Positions 48,397 through 57,032 of a DNA stretch of 64,000 bases are shown in pieces; within the stretch, counting starts at the first letter, position 1, and each line of letters opens with the position of its first letter. Both the position numbers and the translations under genes were made by a program. Source of the stretch: Marvinbryantia formatexigens (lineage in GTDB: Bacteria > Bacillota > Clostridia > Oscillospirales > Ruminococcaceae). The DNA lies in the NCBI GenBank assembly GCA_021771035.1, contig JAETPU010000010.1, positions 58,284 to 122,283 of the forward strand. The letters are read 5' to 3'. Under the pieces are notes generated by a model. That model was not told the DNA's origin. It was given only the letters and a program-made list of their open reading frames with translations, and did no database searches.

Positions 48397-48472
48397 CACC
48401 GGCCCGAAGGCCCCGGTGTTTGGAAAAACTAAATTGGGAAACAGCCGGTGCTCTTTGACTTTTTGGTATAAT
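48397..48472 (+). repeat. structured promoter-bearing repeat, copy C
   Basis: P2 CACCGG (48397-48402) with CCGGTG (48413-48418) encloses a CC-GAA-GG inner pairing. P3 TTTGG (48419-48423) pairs with CTAAA (48429-48433, one G-U). P1 is largely lost. An extended -10 TGGTATAAT at 48464-48472 keeps the same spacing as in the other copies. The rest of 48347-48843 holds no gene I can support. Confidence 0.55.
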
Positions 48473-48843
48473 AACCTCACGCCGGGATAAGGCAAAGCGT
48501 TGGACTGCATAGCTGAGAATACTAGTTTGAACAACGACTGGGACCATGCGGGGGACGGGAGTTCCACCTTTTTAGGAAAACCTTGACGGGAAACGGGAAT
48601 ACACGGGTTTGGAAGCCTAAAAATTAAACAAATTGGATAAATCATTATGGAATATACTTTTGGGCTCTTTTCCTGACAACGTGAGGAAACCGAAACGCCC
48701 TGTCAGGGATCCTGAAATGGGTAAGCTGCCGGCGGGGAGACGGGGATTTTTGCTCCCTATGGCGCTGCAGCATTTCATCTGAGGAACATGGGCGCCGTTT
48801 TAAAACTTCGCCCGGATGGGTTGGAGTTCCCGATACTCAATAG

Positions 48844-48886
48844 AAAAAAGGCAGGCCCGCATCATCGGAAGCGGGCCTGCCCTTTT
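48844..48886 (-). terminator. terminator of the dual ABC operon
   Basis: GGCAGGCCCGC pairs with GCGGGCCTGCC around a 10-nt loop, flanked by A-runs and T-runs. It lies 14 bp downstream of the second ABC gene on the minus strand. Confidence 0.85.
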
Positions 48887-48899
48887 TATTGGGTGAGAT

Positions 48900-50711
48900 T
48901 TACACGTAGTATTTTGCCTGGGTATGGTACATCTGCTCGTACTGGCTGCCTGTTTGGGATACCAGTTCGTCATGGCTGCCGTCCTGGACGATCTGTCCGC
49001 CGGAGAATACGATAATCCGGTCGCAGAACCGGCAGCTGGAGAGACGGTGGGAGATATAGATGGTGGTTTTGTCCCCGATCAGGCGGTTGAAGTGGCTGTA
49101 GATTTCAAACTCACTGATGGGATCCAGGGCTGCGGTGGGTTCATCCAGCACCACGATAGGCGCATCCTTGTAGATGGCCCGGGCAATGGCCAGCTTTTGG
49201 TTCTGGCCGCCGGAGAACTCGATGCCGTCCTCATCGAAAATCTTATACAGGGAGGTGTCGATGCCCTTGGGGAGGGACTCCACTTTTTCTTTCAGGCCGG
49301 CCCGTTCGATGGCATCCAGGATTTTGGCAGGATCCGCCGAGCCGCTCTCTTCCAGGGCGATATTCTCCCGGATGGTGAAGGCCAGGGTTTTGAAATCCTG
49401 AAACACCACGGCCAGCAGCTTTAAATACTCCTGGTAGCCGTATTCCTGGATATTGACCCCGTTGATGAGGATTTCACCCTCGTCCGGGTCGTACATCCGG
49501 GTGAGCAGCTTGATAAAGGTGGTTTTGCCGGCGCCGTTGAGCCCCACTACAGAGAGTTTTTCGCCGGGATGGATGGTGACGCTCACATGGCGCAGCACGT
49601 ACTCCTTAGAGCGGGGATACCGGAAGGAGACATCCTTAAACTGGATTTCGCAGTCGCGGATGCCCTGGGTGGATTTCCCCTCCAATTTCTTTTTGGGATG
49701 GATCTGTACGAAATCCAGAAAGGCGTCCATCTTATGCACCAGCTGCAAAAAATAGATGAGGTTCCCGAAGAAGTTGCTCAGGGTGTTGGAGAAACTGTTG
49801 GCAGCGGAGACATACATGGTGAAATCGCCGATTCCAATGGCGCCCACGAACACCTTGTAGGTCATGTAGGCGTACACCAGGGCAATCTGCAGCTGGGAAT
49901 TGGCGCGGGTGGTGCCGTCCAGGGCGCTGCTGAGCTTCCAGTCATGCTCTACAAAGCTTCGGACCTTCTGCATACAGCGCCCGATTTTATCCAGGATTAG
50001 ATCCCGGATGCCATACAGGCGGATGTCCTTACCCACGGAGAAATCCCCGCACAGGTTTTCAAAGTAGGCAACCTCACGGTTGATGACTTCGGTTTTTTTC
50101 TCGGTTTCATATTGGATATTGCGGGACTTCTGGTACAGAAAGATATTGAGCAGGACCATCAGCAGAATGAGGACGATGATAAACAGGTTGAGGGTGAGGA
50201 TGACGGCGATCAGGCCCGCCATAGTGAGAATACACCCCAGCAGCCCGGAAAACTGCGCGGCCATCTGCCAGATACCGCCCTGGAGCATGGGGAGGGCGGC
50301 TTTATTCTTTTCATCCAGCAGGTTGGGATCCTCCATATCCTCATAATCCCGCGCCATCACCCGGTTGCCCAGGTAAATCCGGCATTTTTCCTGAATTTCT
50401 AGGCATTTTCCCCGGGAACGGGAGAGCAACCAGCTGCCCAGGACCGTAAAGATGCTGTTGACTGCCGCCGCGCCCAGTACCAGGGCGATAAAATAGGAGG
50501 CGCGCTGGGCGCCCAGCATCTCGTCGATGATGAGTTTAGGGACAAACACGCCGATGAAGGGGGTGACCGCCTGCACAACAGCGGTGACAATCATCAGGGG
50601 CAGGCAGCCCTTGTCAAAGGTTCCGATAAATTTGAAGAAACGAACAATGGTGCGGATATCCTTTTTCAGGGCCAGCTCTTTTTTGGCCTTTGGCTGTTTT
50701 TGCTTAGTCAC
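48900..50711 (-). CDS. ABC exporter, fused permease-ATPase (second of pair)
   Basis: 603 residues. A six-helix type I exporter domain (about 35-330) has FIALVLGAAAVNSIFTVLGSW and long hydrophobic stretches around 160-200. The nucleotide-binding domain has Walker A GLNGAGKTTFIKLL, signature FSGGQNQKLAIARAIY, Walker B IVVLDEPTAALD and the H-loop YISHRLSSCRF. It has no peptidase C39 domain. It overlaps the first ABC gene by ATGA and is most likely its heterodimer partner. The cargo is unknown; the upstream peptide gene is a candidate. Confidence 0.92.
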   Translation of the reverse strand: MTKQKQPKAKKELALKKDIRTIVRFFKFIGTFDKGCLPLMIVTAVVQAVTPFIGVFVPKLIIDEMLGAQRASYFIALVLGAAAVNSIFTVLGSWLLSRSRGKCLEIQEKCRIYLGNRVMARDYEDMEDPNLLDEKNKAALPMLQGGIWQMAAQFSGLLGCILTMAGLIAVILTLNLFIIVLILLMVLLNIFLYQKSRNIQYETEKKTEVINREVAYFENLCGDFSVGKDIRLYGIRDLILDKIGRCMQKVRSFVEHDWKLSSALDGTTRANSQLQIALVYAYMTYKVFVGAIGIGDFTMYVSAANSFSNTLSNFFGNLIYFLQLVHKMDAFLDFVQIHPKKKLEGKSTQGIRDCEIQFKDVSFRYPRSKEYVLRHVSVTIHPGEKLSVVGLNGAGKTTFIKLLTRMYDPDEGEILINGVNIQEYGYQEYLKLLAVVFQDFKTLAFTIRENIALEESGSADPAKILDAIERAGLKEKVESLPKGIDTSLYKIFDEDGIEFSGGQNQKLAIARAIYKDAPIVVLDEPTAALDPISEFEIYSHFNRLIGDKTTIYISHRLSSCRFCDRIIVFSGGQIVQDGSHDELVSQTGSQYEQMYHTQAKYYV

Positions 50712-52552
50712 TGGGCACCGCCTCCTTCCTGAGGATTGGTCTCCTGGTAGTAATGGGCCTGCAGCCGGAACATTTCGGCATACTTCTGGCCCAAAGCCAT
50801 CAACTGGTCGTGGGTGCCGTATTCTACGACCCGGCCGTTTTCAAAGAACGCGATTCTGTCGCAGAAGCGGGTGCTGGCCAGGCGGTGGGAGATATAGATG
50901 GCGGTTTTATCCTGGACCATCTCGTTGAAGCCCTCATAGATGGCGCTCTCCGCCAGGGCGTCCAGGGCGGCGGTGGGTTCGTCCAGCGCCACGATGGGGC
51001 CATCCTTATACAGGGCGCGGGCCAGGGCCAGGCGCTGGCTTTCGCCGCCGGAGAGTTCAATTCCTTCTTCATCCAGGATTTTTAGAAGGCTGGTCTGGGT
51101 TTTATGGGACAGGGAATTGATTTTTTTGTCGATGTCGGCCTGCCGGAGGGCCTTTTGAAGGCGATCCTCCTGAAGAGCTTTGCCCAGGGCCACGTTTTCC
51201 GCCACGGAGAAGGCAAAGATTTTAATTTCCTGGAACACCACGGAGAAGAGCTTCCAATATTCCTCCCGGTCAAACCGGCGGATATCAACGCCGTTGAGGA
51301 GGATGCGCCCCTGTTGGGGGTCATACAGGCGGGCGAGAAGCTTGACAAAGGTGGTTTTCCCGGCGCCGTTGACGCCTACGATGGCCAGCTTTTCCCCGGG
51401 ATGCACCGTCAGGCTGAGATTCGTATAGATGTTCTGTGTGCCGTGGGGATACCGGAAGGTGACGTTTTCGAAGCGGATTTCATAGGGCTGCCCGGTGGGG
51501 ATAGGAGCGGGATCCTCGGTGGGCTCGTCGTCCTCCCGTTCCAAAAAGGCCCGATAAATTTCGGCATAGGCGGCCTGCCCCTTGAGATCCACCAGGTCGT
51601 TCATCAGGCGGATCATCCAGTCGGTGAAGCCGGCGATGGTGGCAAAGTACATCGTGAAGTCGCCGATTCCCATTCTGCCCTGAACGAATTTAAAGATTAA
51701 GTAGGCATAGATGGCAATTTCCCTAAAAAACAGGAACACGCCGTTGGCGCCGTCCGGTTTAAACCGGGCGCTCATCAAATCGTAGTACAGGGCGATCCGC
51801 TTTTTCTTGATATCCCAGGTGCGGTGGGTGAGCCAGTCCCCCATGTGGTACAGGCGGATATCCTTGCCGTACTCAAAGTTGCTCATGGTGCTTTCCAGGT
51901 ATTCGGTGCGGCGGCTGTACTCGGAAATTTGAGGAAGGATTCCCAACTCCTTCTGCTTGGCCCGGTTTTTCAGCCACAGCACCAGCAGAACATTCAGGAG
52001 CAAAATCACCAGCACCAGAGGATGCAGAGTGATGAGGATTCCCGCATAGCCGATGAGAGAGGCCAGGCTTCCCGCGATCATCGCCAGCTCCAGAGGAACG
52101 GCGGCCATGCCCTCTCCCCAGGACATAATGGCGGTGCGGCTGGCTTCCATCTGGTTCATGGCATCGGGATCCTCGGTGTTCTGGAATTTCATCCGCAGGC
52201 TTTTTTCATCCAGCTGTTTGCGGAGCGTCAGGGTGAAGTAGGTCCGTTTGGCGTGGTAGCGATCCTGGGAATAGTCCTGGAGAAAGCCTACCACAATGGA
52301 CAGGACGGCCAGCGCGATTATAATTCCCAGGAGAACGGGGATTCTTCGGGCGCCCATGAGCTCATCGATGAGCAGCTTGGGTGCGAAGATTCCCAGAAAG
52401 GGCAGGACAGCGGTACAGACGGCAAAGACAGCCATAAAGCCAACAATGCCCCGGTCGGCTTTCCAGGCCTCCCGCATCACATAGCCCACGTTTTTCCACA
52501 TATGGGATTTGGGGCGCTCCGGCGCGGCAGCCGGCTGATTGGGTTTACTCAT
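50708..52552 (-). CDS. ABC exporter, fused permease-ATPase (first of pair)
   Basis: 614 residues from the ATG at 52552, with GGAGG eight nt upstream. It has the same type I exporter layout: membrane domain about 40-340 (GIVGFMAVFAVCTAVLPFLGI), Walker A GVNGAGKTTFVKLL, signature LSGGESQRLALARALY, Walker B IVALDEPTAALD and H-loop YISHRLASTRF. The N-terminus is a Pro/Ala-rich cytosolic stretch. Both NBDs look catalytically complete. Its start overlaps a 38-codon ORF by 8 bp. Confidence 0.92.
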   Translation of the reverse strand: MSKPNQPAAAPERPKSHMWKNVGYVMREAWKADRGIVGFMAVFAVCTAVLPFLGIFAPKLLIDELMGARRIPVLLGIIIALAVLSIVVGFLQDYSQDRYHAKRTYFTLTLRKQLDEKSLRMKFQNTEDPDAMNQMEASRTAIMSWGEGMAAVPLELAMIAGSLASLIGYAGILITLHPLVLVILLLNVLLVLWLKNRAKQKELGILPQISEYSRRTEYLESTMSNFEYGKDIRLYHMGDWLTHRTWDIKKKRIALYYDLMSARFKPDGANGVFLFFREIAIYAYLIFKFVQGRMGIGDFTMYFATIAGFTDWMIRLMNDLVDLKGQAAYAEIYRAFLEREDDEPTEDPAPIPTGQPYEIRFENVTFRYPHGTQNIYTNLSLTVHPGEKLAIVGVNGAGKTTFVKLLARLYDPQQGRILLNGVDIRRFDREEYWKLFSVVFQEIKIFAFSVAENVALGKALQEDRLQKALRQADIDKKINSLSHKTQTSLLKILDEEGIELSGGESQRLALARALYKDGPIVALDEPTAALDALAESAIYEGFNEMVQDKTAIYISHRLASTRFCDRIAFFENGRVVEYGTHDQLMALGQKYAEMFRLQAHYYQETNPQEGGGAQ

Positions 52553-52661
52553 GGGGATCATCCTCCTTTCCCTGCAGGACAGAGGGCAGGGGTGCAAAAC
52601 GTAAGCTTCTGCGTTTGCGCGATAGCGGCGGGTCTGCGCTGTTTGGAATGGCGTGTTTCAT
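52545..52661 (-). CDS. small basic peptide ORF coupled to the ABC exporter (38 aa)
   Basis: An ATG at 52661 with an excellent AAGGAGGG five nt upstream opens a 38-residue frame starting MKHAIPNSADPP, with an Arg/Lys-rich middle (RKRRSLRF) and an acidic end. Its stop lies 8 bp inside the first ABC gene, so it can couple translation to the exporter. It may be a leader peptide or a second small product. It has no Cys, no hydrophobic segment and no family I recognise. Confidence 0.45.
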   Translation of the reverse strand: MKHAIPNSADPPLSRKRRSLRFAPLPSVLQGKEDDPHE

Positions 52662-52834
52662 GGGTTCCCTCCTTGTTGGCTGAGTGTCCGATCCGTTTTG
52701 CGGAGCGGGTTTGACATTTCGGTAGAATCCACCAGTTTTGATTATCTCTCCCCTTGGCGCCTGTGAACAGGGAGAGCTTGTTGAGTTTTTGCCATTTTGG
52801 CTCAACTGTTCGTTGAGAGGGCGCGTTGGGGCAC

Positions 52835-52874
52835 AAAAAGGCCCTTTCCAACGAGTAAGACGTTGAAAAGGGCC
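52835..52874 (-). terminator. Rho-independent terminator/attenuator between peptide and ABC genes
   Basis: On the minus strand GGCCCTTTTCAACG (52861-52874) pairs with CGTTGGAAAGGGCC (52840-52853) over 14 bp and is followed by TTTTT (52835-52839). One pair is G-U on the minus strand but a C-A mismatch on the plus strand, so it is built to act leftward. It lies 27 nt after the Cys-peptide stop. Further hairpins CTCAAC/GTTGAG (52801-52817) and CTCTCCC/GGGAGAG (52746-52776) fill the leader before the 38-aa ORF. Confidence 0.8.
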
Positions 52875-52900
52875 TGACTGTCCGTTTACTGGAAAGGAAA

Positions 52901-53005
52901 TTACTGGATAGGCAGAAATTTCCCCGGTGGACACAGTGAGGCGCACTTTTCCCCGATCTGGTTGATGGTACACGGATAAAGTTTAAGATTCATGTTGTTG
53001 ATCAC
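52901..53005 (-). CDS. small Cys-containing peptide upstream of dual ABC exporter
   Basis: 34 codons from a GTG at 53005, with a perfect AAGGAGGTG eight nt upstream; the in-frame ATG at 52993 would give 30 residues. Cys are at positions 12, 21 and 25, in the contexts LYPCTINQ and EKCASLCPPGK, with a C-terminal FLPIQ. A consensus promoter lies just upstream and a terminator follows within 30 nt, the layout of a highly expressed precursor or leader peptide ahead of export genes. No modification enzyme is next to it. It could be a secreted peptide precursor or an attenuation leader. Confidence 0.6.
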   Translation of the reverse strand: MINNMNLKLYPCTINQIGEKCASLCPPGKFLPIQ

Positions 53006-53038
53006 TGTGTTCACCTCCTTTTTTTCTGTATGAAGTTC

Positions 53039-53067
53039 ATAGTACCATATTATTCATATCGGGTCAA
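53039..53067 (-). promoter_or_regulatory. promoter of the small peptide gene
   Basis: On the minus strand TTGACC (53062-53067), a 17-nt spacer and TACTAT (53039-53044). The predicted start of transcription is about 27 nt before the GTG. Confidence 0.75.
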
Positions 53068-53237
53068 TATAGGATTCAAAAAAAATTTACATTTCTCCAT
53101 TGAGCCGGTGGGATTTGTTTTGAAACGGCCTTCCCACAAATTGAACCGGTGTTTTGTCGTGCCGGTTTGCAAAAAGGAAGTATCGTTTTATCAGAAGGAG
53201 GGGGCATTCCATCCCCAAGATGCTTCGAGGAGGACAA

Positions 53238-53402
53238 ATGCCGGATACCCTGTACCGGGAACAGCTGAGGGGATGGAGATTCCGTCCTTGCCGTCAAAGA
53301 GACGCTGAGGGTTTTCATACCCGTTTGGCCAAAACAGCTGCGGAAGAAAATAGGGGTGGGAAGGCTTGGGAAATTTCCCTGCTGACACACCGGGAATTTT
53401 GA
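53238..53402 (+). CDS. possible small ORF (54 aa)
   Basis: The ATG at 53238 has AGGAGG four nt upstream and opens 54 codons, beginning MPDTLYREQLRGWRFRPC, with a charged, soluble composition. It is divergent from the peptide gene and 98 bp upstream of the GNAT gene. No family is recognised. A GC-rich inverted repeat (GGCGG/CCGCC near 53405-53430) follows. It may be real or chance. Confidence 0.3.
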   Translation: MPDTLYREQLRGWRFRPCRQRDAEGFHTRLAKTAAEENRGGKAWEISLLTHREF

Positions 53403-53499
53403 GCAGCGGCGGGGCAGGGGCCGCCGCTTGAAAGGGAGGGGGCATCCATGCTATCATGGAGAAACTAGGAAAGAGGACGTGACACACAGGAGGGGCTCT

Positions 53500-54516
53500 A
53501 TGATACAGTTGGAAGCCTATTCGCCGCAGTATTTCCAGGACATTTTGCAGCTTTTTTATGACACGGTGCACACCGTCAACGCAGGGGACTACACCCAGGC
53601 CCAGCTGGATGCCTGGGCGCCCAGGGAACCGGACCGGCAGCGGTGGGAGCAAAATTTATCCCAGTCCACGGGGGTGGTGGCGCTGGAGGACGCCAGGGTT
53701 GTGGGGATTGCCACTCTGGCGGGCACGGCGGAGTTTGATTTACTGTATATCCATCCTCGGTACCAGCGCCGGGGAATTGCCGGGATGCTGGCCCAGAGGA
53801 TAGAGGAGGAAGCCCGCCGGCGGGGGAGCTCCTTCCTCTTTACAGAGGCCTCCATTACCGCAAAAGGGTTTTTTGAACACAGAGGTTACCGGATAGCGGC
53901 GGCCCAGAGAAAGCCGCTGCGGGGAGCGGTGTTTCTCAACTATGTGATGGTCCGGCAGTGGGGAGGCTCTGCTCAGGCGCTGGAGCAGGTACTCAGGCAG
54001 AGGCACTGCTATTACCGGTTTTTTCAGCTGGATACCCAGTCGGCAGACAAAATACTATCCTGGAAGTATCCGGTGCCCTTTGACGTTTATAATATGAAGG
54101 ACGCCTCCAGGGGGATGGAGGAGCTTTTATGCGGGGAATATTACGGCGTTGCCTCCCCGGACGGCAGCCTGCTGGGATTCTTTTGTTACGGAAACAGCGC
54201 CAGAGTTCCCGCTTTGCAACCGTACGGCGCCTATGAGGAGGACGCCCTGGACATTGGACTGGGGATTGCACCGGAGTTCTGCGGGATGGGGATGGGCCTG
54301 GAATTTCTCAAGCAGGGGATGGCCTTTGCGGCCAAAGAGTTCCCCCGGCGGGCACAGCGCCTGAGACTGACGGCAGCCGCCTTCAATGAACAGGCCAAAG
54401 CCGTATACCGCCGGGCGGGATTTCAAACCATTGGCGTTTGGAGCGCCGGGGAAGGCCTGCCGGATTATGAAGTGATGATGCGGGGCAGATGGGAGGATGC
54501 GCTATGGCTGTTGTAA
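53500..54516 (+). CDS. tandem GNAT-domain acetyltransferase
   Basis: 338 residues from the ATG at 53500, with AGGAGGGG five nt upstream. Two GNAT domains are joined. The first (1-155) has LLYIHPRYQRRGIAGMLAQRIEEEARRRG and FFEHRGYRI. The second (about 160-338) has ALDIGLGIAPEFCGMGMGLEFLKQG and LRLTAAAFNEQAKAVYRRAGF. The acetyl-CoA pyrophosphate loop of the first is orthodox (RRGIA), while the second reads CGMGMG. Substrates are unknown. A third GNAT gene overlaps its end by 13 bp. Confidence 0.85.
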   Translation: MIQLEAYSPQYFQDILQLFYDTVHTVNAGDYTQAQLDAWAPREPDRQRWEQNLSQSTGVVALEDARVVGIATLAGTAEFDLLYIHPRYQRRGIAGMLAQRIEEEARRRGSSFLFTEASITAKGFFEHRGYRIAAAQRKPLRGAVFLNYVMVRQWGGSAQALEQVLRQRHCYYRFFQLDTQSADKILSWKYPVPFDVYNMKDASRGMEELLCGEYYGVASPDGSLLGFFCYGNSARVPALQPYGAYEEDALDIGLGIAPEFCGMGMGLEFLKQGMAFAAKEFPRRAQRLRLTAAAFNEQAKAVYRRAGFQTIGVWSAGEGLPDYEVMMRGRWEDALWLL

Positions 54517-54980
54517 TACGCGCCGCCGTTTCGGGAGACGCCCGGGCCTGGATGGATCTGCTGGAGCAGGTGCGGGGGAATTTTCCGGGTTTGGAAACTC
54601 AGGCGGCCCTGGAGGATTACCGGCAGACCCTTCAGAGGAATATTCTCAGGGGATCCGCCCTCTGTGCCTGGGAGGACGGGGTGCTGGCGGGAGCGCTTCT
54701 GTATTCCTCCAAGCATCACCTGCTGTCCTGGATGGCAGTGCACCCAAAGGCCAGAAGAAAGGGGATTGCCGGTGCGCTCATCCGGGAGATGCTGCGCCAT
54801 ATGGATCCGGAGTGTGAGGTGCGGGTGAGCACCTTTCGCCGTGAGGATCCCATGGGTGCGGCTCCCAGAGCGCTCTATGAAAAGATGGGATTTATTCCAG
54901 GGGAGCTCACCGAGGAGTTTGGGTATCCCACTCAGGTGTTTGTGCTCGGGCCGAGGGATACCGGGACACTCTCAGTTTGA
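54504..54980 (+). CDS. GNAT-family N-acetyltransferase
   Basis: 158 residues from the ATG at 54504, with GGGAGG seven nt upstream and inside the preceding gene, so the two are translationally coupled. The acetyl-CoA loop is WMAVHPKARRKGIAGALIREML, and the C-terminal YEKMGFIPGE strand is present. Its link with the tandem GNAT protein suggests related substrates, but none can be named. The repeat at 54985 begins right after the stop. Confidence 0.87.
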   Translation: MAVVIRAAVSGDARAWMDLLEQVRGNFPGLETQAALEDYRQTLQRNILRGSALCAWEDGVLAGALLYSSKHHLLSWMAVHPKARRKGIAGALIREMLRHMDPECEVRVSTFRREDPMGAAPRALYEKMGFIPGELTEEFGYPTQVFVLGPRDTGTLSV

Positions 54981-54984
54981 TTCT

Positions 54985-55425
54985 TTGCTTAGCCCCCAGT
55001 ATTGTTCCGACTAATGAGAATTGAAACAGGTTTCAATTCTCATAAGGGATGCCGTACTACTAGGCCAAGAATGAACCATCCGCATCCCGGCGGCAGGGCT
55101 TGGGGTAGGAATTGGGTGATAGTTTTCATGGGTGCAAATCACCCTATTTTCATGCAAATAAAGAAAAACTACACTTTTTAGCTTTTCTCTCCCAGCCCGC
55201 TCATGCCGCGGGGGCACCCCTTTTCTGCACGGCCAGAAAAGGGGGAAAGAGCCGCCCAAGAGGCGTTCCCCCTCTTGGGTATCTCCCCCTTTGGGGCAGT
55301 TTTTTGCACTCAATCAGTGAAGGCTAGAAAAAAGTCGAGAATCGCAAGCTCTCTCAACTTTAAGTCCCATACCTGGGCCGACCCACACTTGGGCCGAAAC
55401 CGTCTATCCTGGATTTTACCAAGGT
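54985..55425 (+). repeat. mosaic hairpin-rich intergenic repeat, copy B
   Basis: Palindrome GAGAATTGAAAC/GTTTCAATTCTC at 55016-55041, then CATAAGGGATGCC and TACTACTAGG, the GGGTGATAGTTTTCATGG block, and tandem hairpins CCCCTTTTCTG/CAGAAAAGGGG (11 bp) and CCCAAGAGG/CCTCTTGGG (9 bp) around 55215-55285. Short frames inside it are not credible genes. It is oriented like copies C1 and C2 and opposite to copy A. Confidence 0.75.
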
Positions 55426-55471
55426 TTTTCTGTGCTAGGCAGAAAACCGGGAGTACAGTTGCCGGACAACG

Positions 55472-55509
55472 AAAAAACAGCGACAGGCGTATGCCTGCCG
55501 CTGTTTTTT
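55472..55509 (-). terminator. terminator of the Gld-type operon
   Basis: AAAACAGCGaCAGGC pairs with GCCTGcCGCTGTTTTTT around GTAT, with A-runs and T-runs on both sides, just below the DUF4340 stop. Confidence 0.8.
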
Positions 55510-55520
55510 ATTCGGGCAAA

Positions 55521-57029
55521 TTAGAAATCGGTGCTGATGCTTTCGCCGTTGAGAACCTTCTGAATATCGGAAATTACCTTGTTGACATAGGTAGTTCTCG
55601 CAGTAAATTCAAACTTCCCATTGACGCTGACGCCCACGCGGCGTTTATCGGATTCGATGGGGTGGAACTCCACGACCTCGACTCCGGAACCGTCACGATA
55701 GGTATATTCCACCTTCAGGAGGGGCTCACCGGAGGGATTGAAGGATTCCGTAAGAATACTGTCCTTTCGGGCCCCGATGAGAACCTGATAGAACTTTGTG
55801 AAGGAGGAGATCTTCACCGGAGATCCATTACAGGTGATGGAATAGTTGGCGGTATCGGATTCGTCCTCTGGAGAGGGGGTGATTCCAAAATCGTAGACCT
55901 CGCCGTTGGCGGTCACCTTGATTTCGGAGAGCTTATTGAGATAGGGGACGATAAAGAGCTTATGGACCAGCTTGGAATAGGTAAGGGTGACGAAGTTGCG
56001 ATCCTCTGTAGGAGCGGCGATCTTATAGATCACAGAACTGTTGAGAGGTGAGGCGTAGAAATAGCCGTTCTGAATGGTGCTGCACATGAGTTCAAACACC
56101 TGGGCCTCGCCGTCGTCATTTTCATAGTCGATATGGTAGATAAGGTTGGGATTCTCCAAGCCATACTCCGCCAGCTGTTCCTTCGTGGGATTGACAGCCA
56201 GAACGCTTTCCGCTTTGAGCGGGAAGATGGTGTTGAGCATATCCTCCAGGTATTCGGAATCGGTCTGGGACTTCTTAGGAGCGGTGATGAGAAAATCTCC
56301 CACGCCGGTTCCCGCGGTATCCTGGTTTTCCTCCGTGATTTCAGTATCAGCTTGGACGACAATTTTGCCATCCACGCCGGTTCCTGCGCCATCCACTGTC
56401 ATTCCGGTGAAGTAGCCGAAGGCATAGTCCTCGAAATCCGGGGCCAGCTCCTTGCTGATATAATAGGTCAGGTTTTCGGTGTAGGGTTCCACATCCGACT
56501 TATTGAACAGGTACACCGTATCCCCGTCCAGAACCTTTCCATAGTAGCCCATATTACCGGGGGCCTTGGAGCCGATCTGAACCGTAAAGGAGGTGCCGTC
56601 GGTATAGTGGGAGGTGACCTGAGTAGTGGGATTATCCAGGCCGTACAGGGTCCAGTTGATATCGCCGTCCTCAGGCTTGGCAATGGTATCGGAAGCATAG
56701 AAGGTGGAGGTGAAGCTGCCTACCCCGTTGAGAATGCTCTCATCGTACGGGGTATCCTTGAGCTGCTCCATCATAAAGACGGTTTTTTCCGGATCTGTTT
56801 GGGTGATAGTGAAATCCCCGTCCGGATTGGTGAAGGAGATGGACTCGATTTCCTTGATTGTTTTCCCCTCATTGAGGTAGACGGATTCACTGGTGAACGC
56901 TCCCTCTGAAGAGGACTCAGAGGAGGAAGAACTGGAATCCCCGGCCCACTGCTTTAAAAAGATGAGGGACACAATGAGGAGAACCAGCACAATTCCGCCG
57001 GCAATCAGATATTTGACTTGTTTTTTCAT
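55521..57029 (-). CDS. DUF4340 domain protein of a Gld-type ABC system
   Basis: 502 residues. An N-terminal membrane anchor (about 8-28, LIAGGIVLVLLIVSLIFL) is followed by a Ser/Glu-rich spacer and repeated DUF4340 units, for example ISFTNPDGDFTITQTD and YGLDNPTTQVTSHYTDG. The bulk should lie outside the membrane. DUF4340 proteins accompany Gldg and ABC-2 components and are thought to be accessory subunits of an exporter or cell-surface complex; the cargo is unknown. It starts 3 bp after the Gldg stop. Confidence 0.88.
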   Translation of the reverse strand: MKKQVKYLIAGGIVLVLLIVSLIFLKQWAGDSSSSSSESSSEGAFTSESVYLNEGKTIKEIESISFTNPDGDFTITQTDPEKTVFMMEQLKDTPYDESILNGVGSFTSTFYASDTIAKPEDGDINWTLYGLDNPTTQVTSHYTDGTSFTVQIGSKAPGNMGYYGKVLDGDTVYLFNKSDVEPYTENLTYYISKELAPDFEDYAFGYFTGMTVDGAGTGVDGKIVVQADTEITEENQDTAGTGVGDFLITAPKKSQTDSEYLEDMLNTIFPLKAESVLAVNPTKEQLAEYGLENPNLIYHIDYENDDGEAQVFELMCSTIQNGYFYASPLNSSVIYKIAAPTEDRNFVTLTYSKLVHKLFIVPYLNKLSEIKVTANGEVYDFGITPSPEDESDTANYSITCNGSPVKISSFTKFYQVLIGARKDSILTESFNPSGEPLLKVEYTYRDGSGVEVVEFHPIESDKRRVGVSVNGKFEFTARTTYVNKVISDIQKVLNGESISTDF

Positions 57030-57032
57030 AGG

